Assembly: GCF_900119165.1 (NCBI RefSeq)
Contig: NZ_FPJG01000006.1
Span: forward strand, 4,588,001-4,652,000
Source: Amycolatopsis australiensis
GTDB lineage: Bacteria > Actinomycetota > Actinomycetes > Mycobacteriales > Pseudonocardiaceae
Length of the DNA: 64,000 nucleotides
Direction: 5' to 3'
Shown here in pieces: positions 33,879 through 41,568 of the stretch. Both the position numbers and the translations under genes were made by a program. Position 1 is the first letter of the stretch, and each line of letters opens with the position of its first letter. The notes below the pieces were generated by a model that was not told the DNA's origin, searched no databases, and saw only the letters and a list, made by a program, of their open reading frames with translations.

Positions 33879-35176
33879 CCGTCCACACCGGACCCGCGCA
33901 GCAGGCGCTCGGCAGACGCACCGTCCGCAAGGTCGCCGTGCGGATCATGCCGATCGTCGCCCTGCTCTACGTCTTCAACTACATGGACCGGGCCAACATC
34001 GGCTACGCCCAGCTCGGCATGGGCAAGGAGCTGGCGATCGACGCCGCCACGTTCGGCGCCGCGTCGGCGATCTTCTTCCTCGCCTACGTCGTGTTCGAGG
34101 TGCCGAGCAACATGATCATGAAGCGGGTCGGCGCCCGGCTGTGGCTGAGCCGCATCGCGGTCAGCTGGGGCATCGTGACGGTGGTGACCGGGTTCGTCGC
34201 GAACACGACCCATCTGGTCATCGCGCGCATCGTGCTCGGCATCGCCGAGGCGGGTCTCTTCCCGGGCTTGCTGCTGTACCTGACCCTGTGGTTCCGCGGC
34301 AAGGAGCGCGGCCGCGCCATCGCGACGCTCGCGCTGGCCCAGCCGATCGCGCTGATCCTCGGCAGCCTCACCGGCGGCTGGATCCTCGATCACGCGCACT
34401 GGCTCGGGATGAGCAGCTGGCAGTGGGTGTTCGTGCTGCAGGGCGCGCCGGCCGTGCTCATCGGCGTCGTCACCTTCCGGTGGCTGCCGGACAAGCCGGG
34501 CGACGCGAAGTTCCTCACCCGCGAAGAACGCGGCTGGCTGCAGGCCGAGATCGACCGGGAGTACGTGCCGGAGGAGAAGGAGACGTTCCTGGGGCAGCTG
34601 AAGGCGGTCCGCAACGGCAAGGTGCTGCACCTGGCGTTCGCCAACCTGTTCATCGCCTGCGGGCTGTACGGGCTGACGTTCTTCCTGCCGCTGATCGTCA
34701 AGCAGCTCGACCCGAAGTACTCCTCGACCAACATCGGGCTGCTCGGCGCGATCCCGTACGTCGTCGGCGCGGTCGGCATGCTGCTGCTCGCGCGCAACTC
34801 CGACCGCACCGGCGAGCGCAAGGGCCACGTCGTCGCGCTGGTGCTCGTCGCGGCGCTGGGGTTCTTCGGAGCCATCCAGTTCAAGTCCGTGCCCGCGCTG
34901 TCGCTGGTCAGCCTGTCGCTGGCGGCGGTCGGGGTGCTCGGCTACCTGGCGCCGTACTGGGCGATGGCGGCGAAGGTGCTCTCGAAGGAGCACACCGCCG
35001 TCGGGCTGGCCGCCATCAACTCGATCGCGGCGCTGGGCGGGTTCTTCGGCCCCTACGCGATCGGGCTCGCCGCGACCGACACCGACGTCACCGTGGGGCT
35101 GTACTTCCCGATCGGCTGCCTGGTGCTCGCGGCGATCATGCTGGCCTTCCTGCGGGTGCCCCGCGAGCGCAACTAG
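33875..35176 (+). CDS. MFS transporter, anion:cation symporter (ACS) family
   Basis: 433 residues with 12 predicted helices. ALLYVFNYMDRANIGYAQLGM at helix 1 and the loop KGKERGRA-type motif (WFRGKERGRAIATLA) are diagnostic of the ACS group (phthalate, tartrate, glucarate, 4-hydroxyphenylacetate carriers), which import organic anions with protons. ATG 33875 overlaps the flavoprotein stop. As last gene of the IclR operon it should import the substrate, making a carboxylated compound likely. The family does not tell which acid. Confidence 0.93.
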   Translation: MTVHTGPAQQALGRRTVRKVAVRIMPIVALLYVFNYMDRANIGYAQLGMGKELAIDAATFGAASAIFFLAYVVFEVPSNMIMKRVGARLWLSRIAVSWGIVTVVTGFVANTTHLVIARIVLGIAEAGLFPGLLLYLTLWFRGKERGRAIATLALAQPIALILGSLTGGWILDHAHWLGMSSWQWVFVLQGAPAVLIGVVTFRWLPDKPGDAKFLTREERGWLQAEIDREYVPEEKETFLGQLKAVRNGKVLHLAFANLFIACGLYGLTFFLPLIVKQLDPKYSSTNIGLLGAIPYVVGAVGMLLLARNSDRTGERKGHVVALVLVAALGFFGAIQFKSVPALSLVSLSLAAVGVLGYLAPYWAMAAKVLSKEHTAVGLAAINSIAALGGFFGPYAIGLAATDTDVTVGLYFPIGCLVLAAIMLAFLRVPRERN

Positions 35177-35208
35177 TTTCGACTTTGACCAGTTGCTAGC
35201 CTGGAGTG

Positions 35209-35730
35209 ATGGACGCTGAGCTGGACTTCTGGTCGTTCGTCGAGCTGGCCAACCGGCGGCTCGCGACCGAGTACGGCTTCCGCCACCAGCTGGCCACCGA
35301 GGTGCTGCTGACCCTCAACCGGGCCTCGGACCTGGTCACCTACGACCTGGAGGCCGCGGTGCACCGGCCCCGCGGCCGGTCGTGGTCGGCGTTCCGGCTG
35401 CTGTTCGTGGTCTGGCTGGCCGGCCCGCTGGAGCCCAAGAGCGCCGCCCGGCTCACCGGGATGAGCCGGGCGGCCGTGTCCAACCTGGTCAAGACGCTCG
35501 TCGCGGACGGCCTGCTCGACCGCGTCCCGGACACCCGGGACGGCCGCTCGGTCCAGCTGTCGCTGACCGCGGCGGGCCACGAGGAGATGGTCTCGGTCTT
35601 CCGCGAGCACAACGAGCGCGAATTCGGCTGGACGGACGCGCTGACCGAGACCGAACAGCGGATCCTCGTGATGCTGCTGGGCAAGCTGATCACCAGCCGG
35701 ACGCGCCCGGACACCCGAAGCCGCCGCTGA
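35209..35730 (+). CDS. MarR-family regulator, probably of the homogentisate operon
   Basis: 173 residues. Winged HTH: FRLLFVVWLAGPLEPKSAARLTGMSRAAVSNLVKTLVADGLLDRVPDTRDGRSVQLSLT, with the DxRxxR-type wing. A ~60-residue N-terminal helical part is dimerising. Starts at ATG 35209 (a GTG directly before it is possible) behind CTGGAG. It lies 89 bp upstream of hmgA in the same direction; MarR/IclR regulators commonly repress homogentisate genes, so autoregulated control of hmgA-fahA is likely. The AT-rich stretch 35771-35795 before hmgA is a candidate site. Confidence 0.88.
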   Translation: MDAELDFWSFVELANRRLATEYGFRHQLATEVLLTLNRASDLVTYDLEAAVHRPRGRSWSAFRLLFVVWLAGPLEPKSAARLTGMSRAAVSNLVKTLVADGLLDRVPDTRDGRSVQLSLTAAGHEEMVSVFREHNEREFGWTDALTETEQRILVMLLGKLITSRTRPDTRSRR

Positions 35731-35773
35731 CCCCTTCCGGGGCGGCGGGCCGCGGGCTACGCTGCCCCCAAGA

Positions 35774-35791
35774 TAGTAAAAACGTGAACTA
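35774..35791. promoter_or_regulatory. AT-rich dyad upstream of hmgA, possible MarR site
   Basis: TAGT-N10-ACTA within an A-rich island (AGATAGTAAAAACGTGAACT) 30-45 bp before the hmgA start. It contrasts with the GC-rich surroundings and may hold promoter and operator. Arms are only four bases. Confidence 0.4.
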
Positions 35792-35819
35792 AATACGCCG
35801 AGCGGTCAGGAGGCTAACC

Positions 35820-37019
35820 ATGGCGTACTACCGCCGCGCGGGCACCATCCCGCCGAAGCGGCACACCCAGCACCGCACGCCCGAAGGCGGCCTGTACTAC
35901 GAGGAGCTGATGGGCGAGGAGGGCTTCTCGTCGGACTCGTCGCTGCTCTACCACCGCGGGGTGCCGTCGGCGATCGTCGGCGCGACGCCGTGGGAGCTGC
36001 CGGACCAGACGCTCACCGAGAACCGCCCGCTGGTGCCGCGCCACCTGAAGCTGCACGAGCTGTTCTCCGGCCAGGACTGGAAGAGCGCCGACGTCGTGAC
36101 CGGCCGCCGCCTGGTGCTCGGCAACGGCGACGTGCGCATCTCGTACGTCGCGGCGGGGGAGACCTCGCCGCTGTACCGCAACGCCGTCGGCGACGAGTGC
36201 GTGTACGTCGAATCCGGCGAAGCCCGCGTCGAGACGGTGTTCGGCGTGCTGCCGGCGCGCCAGGGCGACTACGTGATCCTGCCGCGCGCGACCACGCACC
36301 GCTGGGTGCCCTCCGGCGACGAGCCCCTGCGCGCGTACGTCATCGAGGCGAACTCGCACATCACGCCGCCGAAGCGGTACCTGTCCCGCTTCGGCCAGCT
36401 GCTGGAGCACGCGCCGTACTGCGAACGGGACCTGCACGGCCCCGAGGAGCCCCTGCTCGCCGAGGGCGAGGACGTCGAGGTGCTGGTCAAGCACCGCGGC
36501 TCGCGCGGCATCACCGGCACCCGGTACGTCTACCCGGCGCACCCCTTCGACGTCGTCGGCTGGGACGGGTTCCTCTACCCCTACACGTTCAACATCGCCG
36601 ACTTCGAGCCGATCACCGGCCGCGTGCACCAGCCGCCGCCCGTGCACCAGGTCTTCGCGGGCCACAACTTCGTCATCTGCAACTTCGTGCCGCGCAAGGT
36701 CGACTACCACCCGCTCGCCGTGCCGGTGCCGTACTACCACTCCAATGTGGACTCCGACGAGGTGATGTTCTACTGCGGCGGCGACTACGAGGCCCGCAAG
36801 GGCTCGGGCATCGGCCAGGGCTCGATCAGCCTGCACCCGGGCGGGCACAGCCACGGCCCGCAGCCCGGCGCCGTCGAGCGGTCGCTCGGCGCGGAGTTCT
36901 TCGACGAGCTGGCCGTCATGGTCGACACCTTCCGGCCGCTCGAACTCGGCGAAGGCGGCCTGGCGAGCGAAGATCCCGGCTACGCGTGGACCTGGTCCGG
37001 ACGGGGGCCGGTGGCATGA
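35820..37019 (+). CDS. hmgA: Homogentisate 1,2-dioxygenase
   Basis: 399 residues. The N-terminus (YYRRAGTIPPKRHTQHR), the cupin core and the Fe(II) site region (EVMFYCGGDYEARKG, then SLHPGGHSHGPQPG) are characteristic of bacterial homogentisate dioxygenases. It opens homogentisate, the central ring intermediate of tyrosine and phenylalanine breakdown, to maleylacetoacetate. The strong site CAGGAGG stands before ATG 35820. The gene overlaps the unknown gene 37016 by ATGA. No 4-hydroxyphenylpyruvate dioxygenase is in the window, so the upper pathway is elsewhere. Confidence 0.93.
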   Translation: MAYYRRAGTIPPKRHTQHRTPEGGLYYEELMGEEGFSSDSSLLYHRGVPSAIVGATPWELPDQTLTENRPLVPRHLKLHELFSGQDWKSADVVTGRRLVLGNGDVRISYVAAGETSPLYRNAVGDECVYVESGEARVETVFGVLPARQGDYVILPRATTHRWVPSGDEPLRAYVIEANSHITPPKRYLSRFGQLLEHAPYCERDLHGPEEPLLAEGEDVEVLVKHRGSRGITGTRYVYPAHPFDVVGWDGFLYPYTFNIADFEPITGRVHQPPPVHQVFAGHNFVICNFVPRKVDYHPLAVPVPYYHSNVDSDEVMFYCGGDYEARKGSGIGQGSISLHPGGHSHGPQPGAVERSLGAEFFDELAVMVDTFRPLELGEGGLASEDPGYAWTWSGRGPVA

Positions 37020-37816
37020 TCCCCGCGCTCTTCGCCGGGCTCTGCGACGACGCCGCGGTGTTCCCGCCCGGCCTGGCGCCCCTGCCCGACGCCGTCGCGG
37101 CGCACGACACCCACGAGAAAGCCTGGTACGCCGACCTCGTCGGCCCGCTGGTGCTCGCCGCCCCGGCGCTCGGCGCGCTCGGCGACCTGCTCGGCTCCCG
37201 GGAAACGCCACTGCCGGTCGCGGTGACGCTGCCCGGCGGGCCCGCGCAGCTGCCCGGGGTGCTCGACGCCGTGGCGGGGCTGCCGGTCGAGCTGCGCGCG
37301 CTGGAGATCGCCGTCCCGGACGGCATGGGGCCGGACGAAGTCCTCGACGCCGTTTCGGCCGCGACCGCCCCGGTGTACGTCGAGATCCCGCGGGACGACC
37401 GGCGGCTTCCGCTGCTGCGAGCACTCGCCGGGACCGGCCACCGCGCGAAGTTCCGGACCGGCGGCGTCCGCGCCGGCCTCTACCCGTCCGAGGCCGAGCT
37501 GGCCGCCGCGATCTGTGCCGCCGTCGACGCCGGCGTCCCGTTCAAGGCGACCGCGGGGCTGCACCACGCGCTGCGCAACACCGACCCCGAAACCGGGTTC
37601 GAGCAGCACGGGTTCCTGAACCTGCTGCTCGCGGCCGGCGATCCCGACCACGCCGAAGCGCACCTCGCCGAGCGCGACGGCGAGGTCGTCGCCGGGCTGG
37701 TCCGGCGCCTGGACGCCGGTGTCCGCACGCGGTTCACGTCGTTCGGCACGTGCAGCGTCAGCGATCCCCTGACCGAGCTGGCCGCGCTCGGCCTGCTGCC
37801 CCGAGGAGAGGCATGA
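37016..37816 (+). CDS. Conserved protein of unknown function within the homogentisate operon
   Basis: 266 residues, no signal or membrane segment. Start overlaps hmgA (ATGA) and the stop overlaps fahA (ATGA), so the three proteins are made together. The pattern of alternating strand/helix segments (VYVEIPRDD, HRAKFRTGGVRAGLYPSE, VPFKATAGLHHALRN, TRFTSFGTCSVSDPL) suggests a TIM-barrel-like enzyme, and KATAGLHH recalls Schiff-base or acid-base active sites. No named family is recognised. Position between the dioxygenase and the fumarylacetoacetase is where maleylacetoacetate isomerase (maiA) is expected, and no glutathione-type isomerase is present; a mycothiol-era replacement is an inference. 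Confidence 0.75.
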   Translation: MIPALFAGLCDDAAVFPPGLAPLPDAVAAHDTHEKAWYADLVGPLVLAAPALGALGDLLGSRETPLPVAVTLPGGPAQLPGVLDAVAGLPVELRALEIAVPDGMGPDEVLDAVSAATAPVYVEIPRDDRRLPLLRALAGTGHRAKFRTGGVRAGLYPSEAELAAAICAAVDAGVPFKATAGLHHALRNTDPETGFEQHGFLNLLLAAGDPDHAEAHLAERDGEVVAGLVRRLDAGVRTRFTSFGTCSVSDPLTELAALGLLPRGEA

Positions 37817-38979
37817 CCACGATCGACATCCCCGCCGGCTCGCTCTTCGGCACCGCCAACCTGCCCTACGGCGTGTTCTCGGTGCGCGGCGACGCCCCGC
37901 GCGTCGGCGTCCGCGTCGGGGACTCCGTGCTCGACCTGGCCCGCGCGCTGGGGGACGACGTCTTCGCGGCGCCGTCCCTGAACCCGTTCATGGCCCAGGG
38001 CCACGACCGCTGGGTCGCGGTCCGCGAGCGGATCACCGCGCTCGTCGGCGGCGAGGTCCCGGACGGTTCGGTGTTCCCGGCCGGCGACGTCACCCTGCAC
38101 CTGCCGTTCGAGGTCGCGGACTACGTCGACTTCTACGCGTCCGAGCACCACGCGTCCAACGTGGGGCGGCTGTTCCGGCCCGACGCGGAACCGCTGCTGC
38201 CCAACTGGAAGCACCTGCCGGTCAGCTACCACGGCCGGGCCGGGACGGTGCTGGTCTCCGGCACGGACATCGTCCGCCCGAGCGGGCAGCGCAAGGGCGA
38301 CCCGGCGCCGGTGTTCGGCCCGAGCACGCGTCTCGACATCGAGGCCGAGCTGGGCTTCGTCGTCGGCACGGGCACGCCGCTGAACACGCCGATCGCGCCG
38401 GACGACTTCGCCCGGCACGTGTTCGGCGCGGTGCTGCTCAACGACTGGTCCGCCCGCGACATCCAGGCCTGGGAGTACGTGCCGCTGGGCCCCCACCTCG
38501 GCAAGAGCTTCGCGACGTCGATCTCGGCGTGGGTCGTCCCGATCCTGGCGCTGGAGGCCGCGCGGGTCCCGCTGCCCGGCCAGGACCCGGAGCCGCTGCC
38601 GTACCTGCGCGAGACCCGCCCGTGGGGGCTGGACGTCGAGCTGGCCGTGGCGTGGAACGGCCAGGAGGTCAGCCGCCCGCCGTACCGCGAGATGTACTGG
38701 TCGCCGGCGCAGATGCTGGCGCACCTGACGGTCAACGGGGCGTCGTCGCGCACCGGCGACCTCTTCGGGTCCGGCACGGTCTCGGGCACGGAGAAGCACC
38801 AGCGCGGCTCGTTCCTCGAACTCAGCTGGGGCGGCAAGGAACCGCTGACGGTCAACGGCGAGCAGCGCTCGTTCCTCGTGGACGGCGACGAGGTGGTGAT
38901 CACCGGCACGGCCCCGGGCGCGAACGGCGAGCGCATCGGGTTCGGCGAGGTCCGCGGCCGCGTCCTCCCGGCCGGCTGA
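37813..38979 (+). CDS. fahA: Fumarylacetoacetase
   Basis: 388 residues with the two-domain eukaryotic/bacterial FAH layout: an SH3-like N-domain (about 1-115) and the catalytic FAA_hydrolase domain. Conserved: YVDFYASEHHASNVGRLFR (catalytic His region), PVSYHGRAGTV, STRLDIEAELGFVVG (metal), LLNDWSARDIQAWEYVPLGP and the metal-side SGTVSGTEKHQRGSFLEL. It hydrolyses fumarylacetoacetate to fumarate and acetoacetate. ATG 37813 overlaps the unknown gene and is preceded by GAGGAGAGG. A perfect palindrome follows at 38990. Confidence 0.95.
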   Translation: MTTIDIPAGSLFGTANLPYGVFSVRGDAPRVGVRVGDSVLDLARALGDDVFAAPSLNPFMAQGHDRWVAVRERITALVGGEVPDGSVFPAGDVTLHLPFEVADYVDFYASEHHASNVGRLFRPDAEPLLPNWKHLPVSYHGRAGTVLVSGTDIVRPSGQRKGDPAPVFGPSTRLDIEAELGFVVGTGTPLNTPIAPDDFARHVFGAVLLNDWSARDIQAWEYVPLGPHLGKSFATSISAWVVPILALEAARVPLPGQDPEPLPYLRETRPWGLDVELAVAWNGQEVSRPPYREMYWSPAQMLAHLTVNGASSRTGDLFGSGTVSGTEKHQRGSFLELSWGGKEPLTVNGEQRSFLVDGDEVVITGTAPGANGERIGFGEVRGRVLPAG

Positions 38980-38989
38980 GGCGCGCGCC

Positions 38990-39009
38990 ACAGTGGTCTT
39001 GACCACTGT
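38990..39009. promoter_or_regulatory. Perfect 20-bp palindrome between fahA and a small ORF
   Basis: ACAGTGGTC-TT-GACCACTGT, 11 bp after fahA. No T-run follows, and the core TTGACCA also occurs before the MarR gene (35184), so it may be an operator rather than a terminator; either reading is possible. Confidence 0.55.
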
Positions 39010-39065
39010 TCAAAGAAGCGGTGGCGGGGTAATCGGGACACTGGAAGCAGTCGAAAGGACCGCCC

Positions 39066-39197
39066 GTGAACGAGAACCCCACCCCCCGCCTCGTCGCGAA
39101 CCCGAACCGCATCCAGGTCCGGACCGAAGCGGACCTGCGTCGCGGCGCGCCTCCGGTGAACCCCCAGCCGGAGCCGGCGAAGCCGGGAGACCGCTGA
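39066..39197 (+). CDS. 43-residue Pro/Asn-rich small protein, unknown
   Basis: A short frame starting at GTG 39066 (first residues NENPTPRLVANPNRI) and ending PAKPGDR. It has a good ribosome site (GAAAGGA, five bases upstream), codon third positions rich in G/C, a palindrome upstream (38990) and its own strong terminator (39205-39237), so it looks like a separate transcription unit. It is hydrophilic, with no signal peptide, cysteine or membrane segment. It matches no family I know; it could be a regulatory microprotein or a precursor peptide, but no modification enzyme is nearby. Confidence 0.55.
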   Translation: MNENPTPRLVANPNRIQVRTEADLRRGAPPVNPQPEPAKPGDR

Positions 39198-39204
39198 CGC
39201 GGCA

Positions 39205-39237
39205 CCGGTCCGGTGTGGTCGGTCCACACCGGACCGG
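39205..39237 (+). terminator. Terminator after the 43-residue ORF
   Basis: 14-bp perfect stem (39205-39218 with 39224-39237) and a five-base loop, starting eight bases after the small ORF. Confidence 0.75.
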
Positions 39238-39368
39238 CCGGTCGCGGCCCGTCGAGCTGGTTCTTCAGGTCCGTCCACTGGTGCACCCCGGTCGCGTCCG
39301 CACGAGCCAGCCGGTCCACGCGGGGCTTCCCTCGCCGTCGCACAGGTTCCGGCGCGCCTGCCGGCGCC

Positions 39369-39392
39369 CCTCGGCCGTCGACACGGCCGAGG
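39369..39392 (-). terminator. Terminator after the OYE-family gene
   Basis: CCTCGGCCGT-CGAC-ACGGCCGAGG, a perfect 10-bp stem directly after the stop codon of the minus-strand reductase. Confidence 0.7.
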
Positions 39393-39393
39393 A

Positions 39394-40572
39394 TCAGCGA
39401 GCGGGCTCCGGCGCGAGCACGCAGTGCGTGCCGGTGTAGATGGTGGGCATGCAGCGGTTGCAGTGGACGCACAACGACCGGGCGCCGGCGTCGGCCCGCA
39501 TGCGCCGGACGAGGCCGGGTTCACGCAGCAGGGCGCGGGCCAGCGCGACGAACGCGAACCCTTCGGCCATGGCCAGGTTCATCGTGTCGACCGTGGTGAT
39601 CCCGCCGAGCAGGATCAGCGGCAGGTTCAGCGCGGCGCGGAACTGGCGGGCGCGGTCGAGCAGGTAGGCCTCGCGGAAGGGGTACTCGCGCAGGAAGAAC
39701 CGGCCGCCCAGGCGCAGGCCGAGCCGGGCCGGCTGCGGGAACCGGGCGGCGAAGTCGCGGACCGGGGCGTCGCCGGTGAACAGGTACATCGGGTTCAGCA
39801 GCGAGCTGCCCGCGGTGAGCTCGAGGGCGTCGACGCTGCCATCGGCTTCCAGCCACTGGGCGACCTGGATGCTTTCGTCCAGCCAGAAGCCGCCGGGGAC
39901 GCCGTCGTCCATGTTGAGCTTGGCGGTGATCGCGAGCCGGTCGCCGACCGCGTCCCGGACGGCCCGCGCCACGGCCAGGGCCAGGCGGGCGCGGTTGGCC
40001 AGGCTGCCACCGAAGGCGTCGGTGCGGTGGTTGAGCCGCGGGCTGAGGAACGCGCTGACGAGGTAGTTGTGTCCGAAGTGGACCTCGACGGCGTCGAAGC
40101 CGGCGGCCAGTGCGGTGCGGGCGGCCGCCGCGTGCGCTTCGACGACGCGGGCGAGGTCGGCGGCGGTGGCGGCGCGGGTGAGCCGCATCCCGAGCGGGCT
40201 GAACCGGCGGCTCGGCGAGAGCGCGGGCAGCCGGGTGGACGCGGCGTTCGCGACGGGGCCGGCGTGCCCGATCTGCGCGCAGGCGGCGGCCCCTTCGTCG
40301 TGGACGGCGGCGGTGAACCGGCGCAGCCCGGGGAGCGCCTCGGGCCGCATCCAGATCTGGTGGCGGTCGGTGCGGCCTTCGGGGGAGACCGCGCAGTAGG
40401 CGAGGGTGGTCATCCCGACGCCCCCGCGAGCCGGCCGCCGGTGGTAGTCGATCAGCTCGTCGGTGACGAGCGCATCGGGCGTGCGCCCTTCGAAGGTGGC
40501 GGCCTTGATCACGCGGTTGCGCAGTTCGACGGGCCCGAGCCGGGCGGGAGCGAAGACGTCGGGCGGGTTCAC
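39394..40572 (-). CDS. NADH:flavin oxidoreductase (Old Yellow Enzyme family)
   Basis: 392 residues, FMN barrel of the OYE/2,4-dienoyl-CoA-reductase-like group: VFAPARLGPVELRNRVIKAATFE, AQIGHAGPVAN, FDAVEVHFGHNYLVSAFLSPRLNHRTDAFGGSL. An unusual Cys-rich C-terminus (SLCVHCNRCMPTIYTGTHC) resembles the CxxCxxC iron-sulphur loop of dienoyl-CoA reductase-type members, though the second flavin/NAD domain is absent. Reduces activated C=C bonds. GTG 40572 overlaps the TetR stop (GTGA), so regulator and enzyme are one operon. Confidence 0.9.
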   Translation of the reverse strand: MNPPDVFAPARLGPVELRNRVIKAATFEGRTPDALVTDELIDYHRRPARGGVGMTTLAYCAVSPEGRTDRHQIWMRPEALPGLRRFTAAVHDEGAAACAQIGHAGPVANAASTRLPALSPSRRFSPLGMRLTRAATAADLARVVEAHAAAARTALAAGFDAVEVHFGHNYLVSAFLSPRLNHRTDAFGGSLANRARLALAVARAVRDAVGDRLAITAKLNMDDGVPGGFWLDESIQVAQWLEADGSVDALELTAGSSLLNPMYLFTGDAPVRDFAARFPQPARLGLRLGGRFFLREYPFREAYLLDRARQFRAALNLPLILLGGITTVDTMNLAMAEGFAFVALARALLREPGLVRRMRADAGARSLCVHCNRCMPTIYTGTHCVLAPEPAR

Positions 40573-41162
40573 GGCGCGTCCAGCCCGGCGAGCACGAACG
40601 ACCGCACGGCGGGCAGCGGAATCCCGGGCGAGCGCGGTGCGGGCGCGGCGGGCGTCCCGAACACGTGCAACACGAGCTGAAACGCCAGCGTCCAGCGGCT
40701 CGCCGCCTGTTCCGCCGTCAGGTCGGGACGGGCCGCGCGCACCAGCTCGACCCAGGGATCCAGGCTGAACCACGGCGAGCTCCACGGCATCCGCCGTCCC
40801 GAAAACAGCAGCCGCGCCAGCAGGTGCAGCCGCAGGCTGCCGACCGGGTCGGCGGCCAGCCCGGCCAGCGGATCCAGCACGGCGTCGACCAGATCCGCCA
40901 CCGCGGGCACCCACCCCGCCCGCCGGCGGCGTTCGACGTCGTCGAGCAGCTCCCGCCAGACCGGTGCCAGCCGGTCCTCCAGCATCGCCGCCACCAGCGC
41001 GTCCTTCGACCCGAAGTGGTAGTGCACGGCCGCCGGGTTGACGCCCGCCGCCGCGCAGACCGCCCGGACCGAGACGCTGTCGTAGCCCGCGGCCAGCAGC
41101 AGTCCTTCGGCGGCGGTCACCAGCCGGTCGCGGGTGGAGTCCGCCGTCGTCTTCTCCGCCAT
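40569..41162 (-). CDS. TetR-family regulator of the OYE operon
   Basis: 197 residues. HTH: RDRLVTAAEGLLLAAGYDSVSVRAVCAAAGVNPAAVHYHFGSKDALVAAML; the rest is an all-helical ligand-binding domain. Start ATG 41162 (MAEKTTADSTRDR); no strong ribosome site, so a leaderless or short-leader mRNA is possible. A perfect palindrome 37 bp upstream (41199-41215) is the likely autoregulatory operator. First gene of the two-gene unit, followed by the reductase with a four-base overlap; the inducer is probably an electrophilic alkene. Confidence 0.92.
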   Translation of the reverse strand: MAEKTTADSTRDRLVTAAEGLLLAAGYDSVSVRAVCAAAGVNPAAVHYHFGSKDALVAAMLEDRLAPVWRELLDDVERRRRAGWVPAVADLVDAVLDPLAGLAADPVGSLRLHLLARLLFSGRRMPWSSPWFSLDPWVELVRAARPDLTAEQAASRWTLAFQLVLHVFGTPAAPAPRSPGIPLPAVRSFVLAGLDAP

Positions 41163-41198
41163 CCGACGAGTACACCACCGCGCCGTCCGAGTTTCAAG

Positions 41199-41215
41199 CA
41201 CTGATTGAATCAGTG
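41199..41215. promoter_or_regulatory. TetR operator
   Basis: CACTGATT-G-AATCAGTG: perfect 8-bp arms around one base, upstream of the TetR gene. Confidence 0.75.
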
Positions 41216-41229
41216 ATGGGACCTGGGGT

Positions 41230-41515
41230 GTGTCCGGTAGGCGCTGACGGACAAGCGTGGGCGGTGATCGAGCCGTCGCTGTCACCGCAGCAAGGCGGCG
41301 GGCGGCGGTGGCTGGAAAACTGCGCACGAGCGCCTCCGGTCATCTCGGCGGACTCCGGCGTGGTCGGGGCGCATCAGCATGCCGCGGGTGCCCGGAAAAA
41401 GGGGATGCAGCGCCGCCGTCGAAGTCCTCGCCCTCGACGGGGAAGGACTCGGGCGGTCCCGAGGCGGGCTGAGCACCAAGATCCACCTGGCCGGTGCACC
41501 GACGCCGGGGCACGT
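41230..41515 (+). mobile_element. Relic of an IS5-family transposase
   Basis: Three transposase motifs survive in changing frames: LTDK then AWAVIEPSL at the N-terminus, DSGVVGAHQHAAGARKKG, and LGRSRGGLSTKIHLA. These are hallmark stretches of actinobacterial IS5/IS427-type transposases in correct order, but large parts between them are missing and the frame breaks at least twice. No terminal repeats were identified. It marks an old insertion between the OYE operon and the unknown two-gene operon. Confidence 0.75.
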
Positions 41516-41568
41516 TCGTCGGTCCGGAGCGCGATGATCAGTTCATCCGATGACTTACCGGGCAGCTC

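Noticed and set aside
35709..36200. Alternative large minus-strand frame over hmgA (35814-37424)
   Set aside because: Antisense to homogentisate dioxygenase and the unknown gene; Arg/Ala-rich and without a ribosome site.
39213..39599. Open frames on both strands over the 39.2-39.4 kb gap
   Set aside because: They overlap two perfect hairpin terminators and the true OYE gene, and lack ribosome sites.
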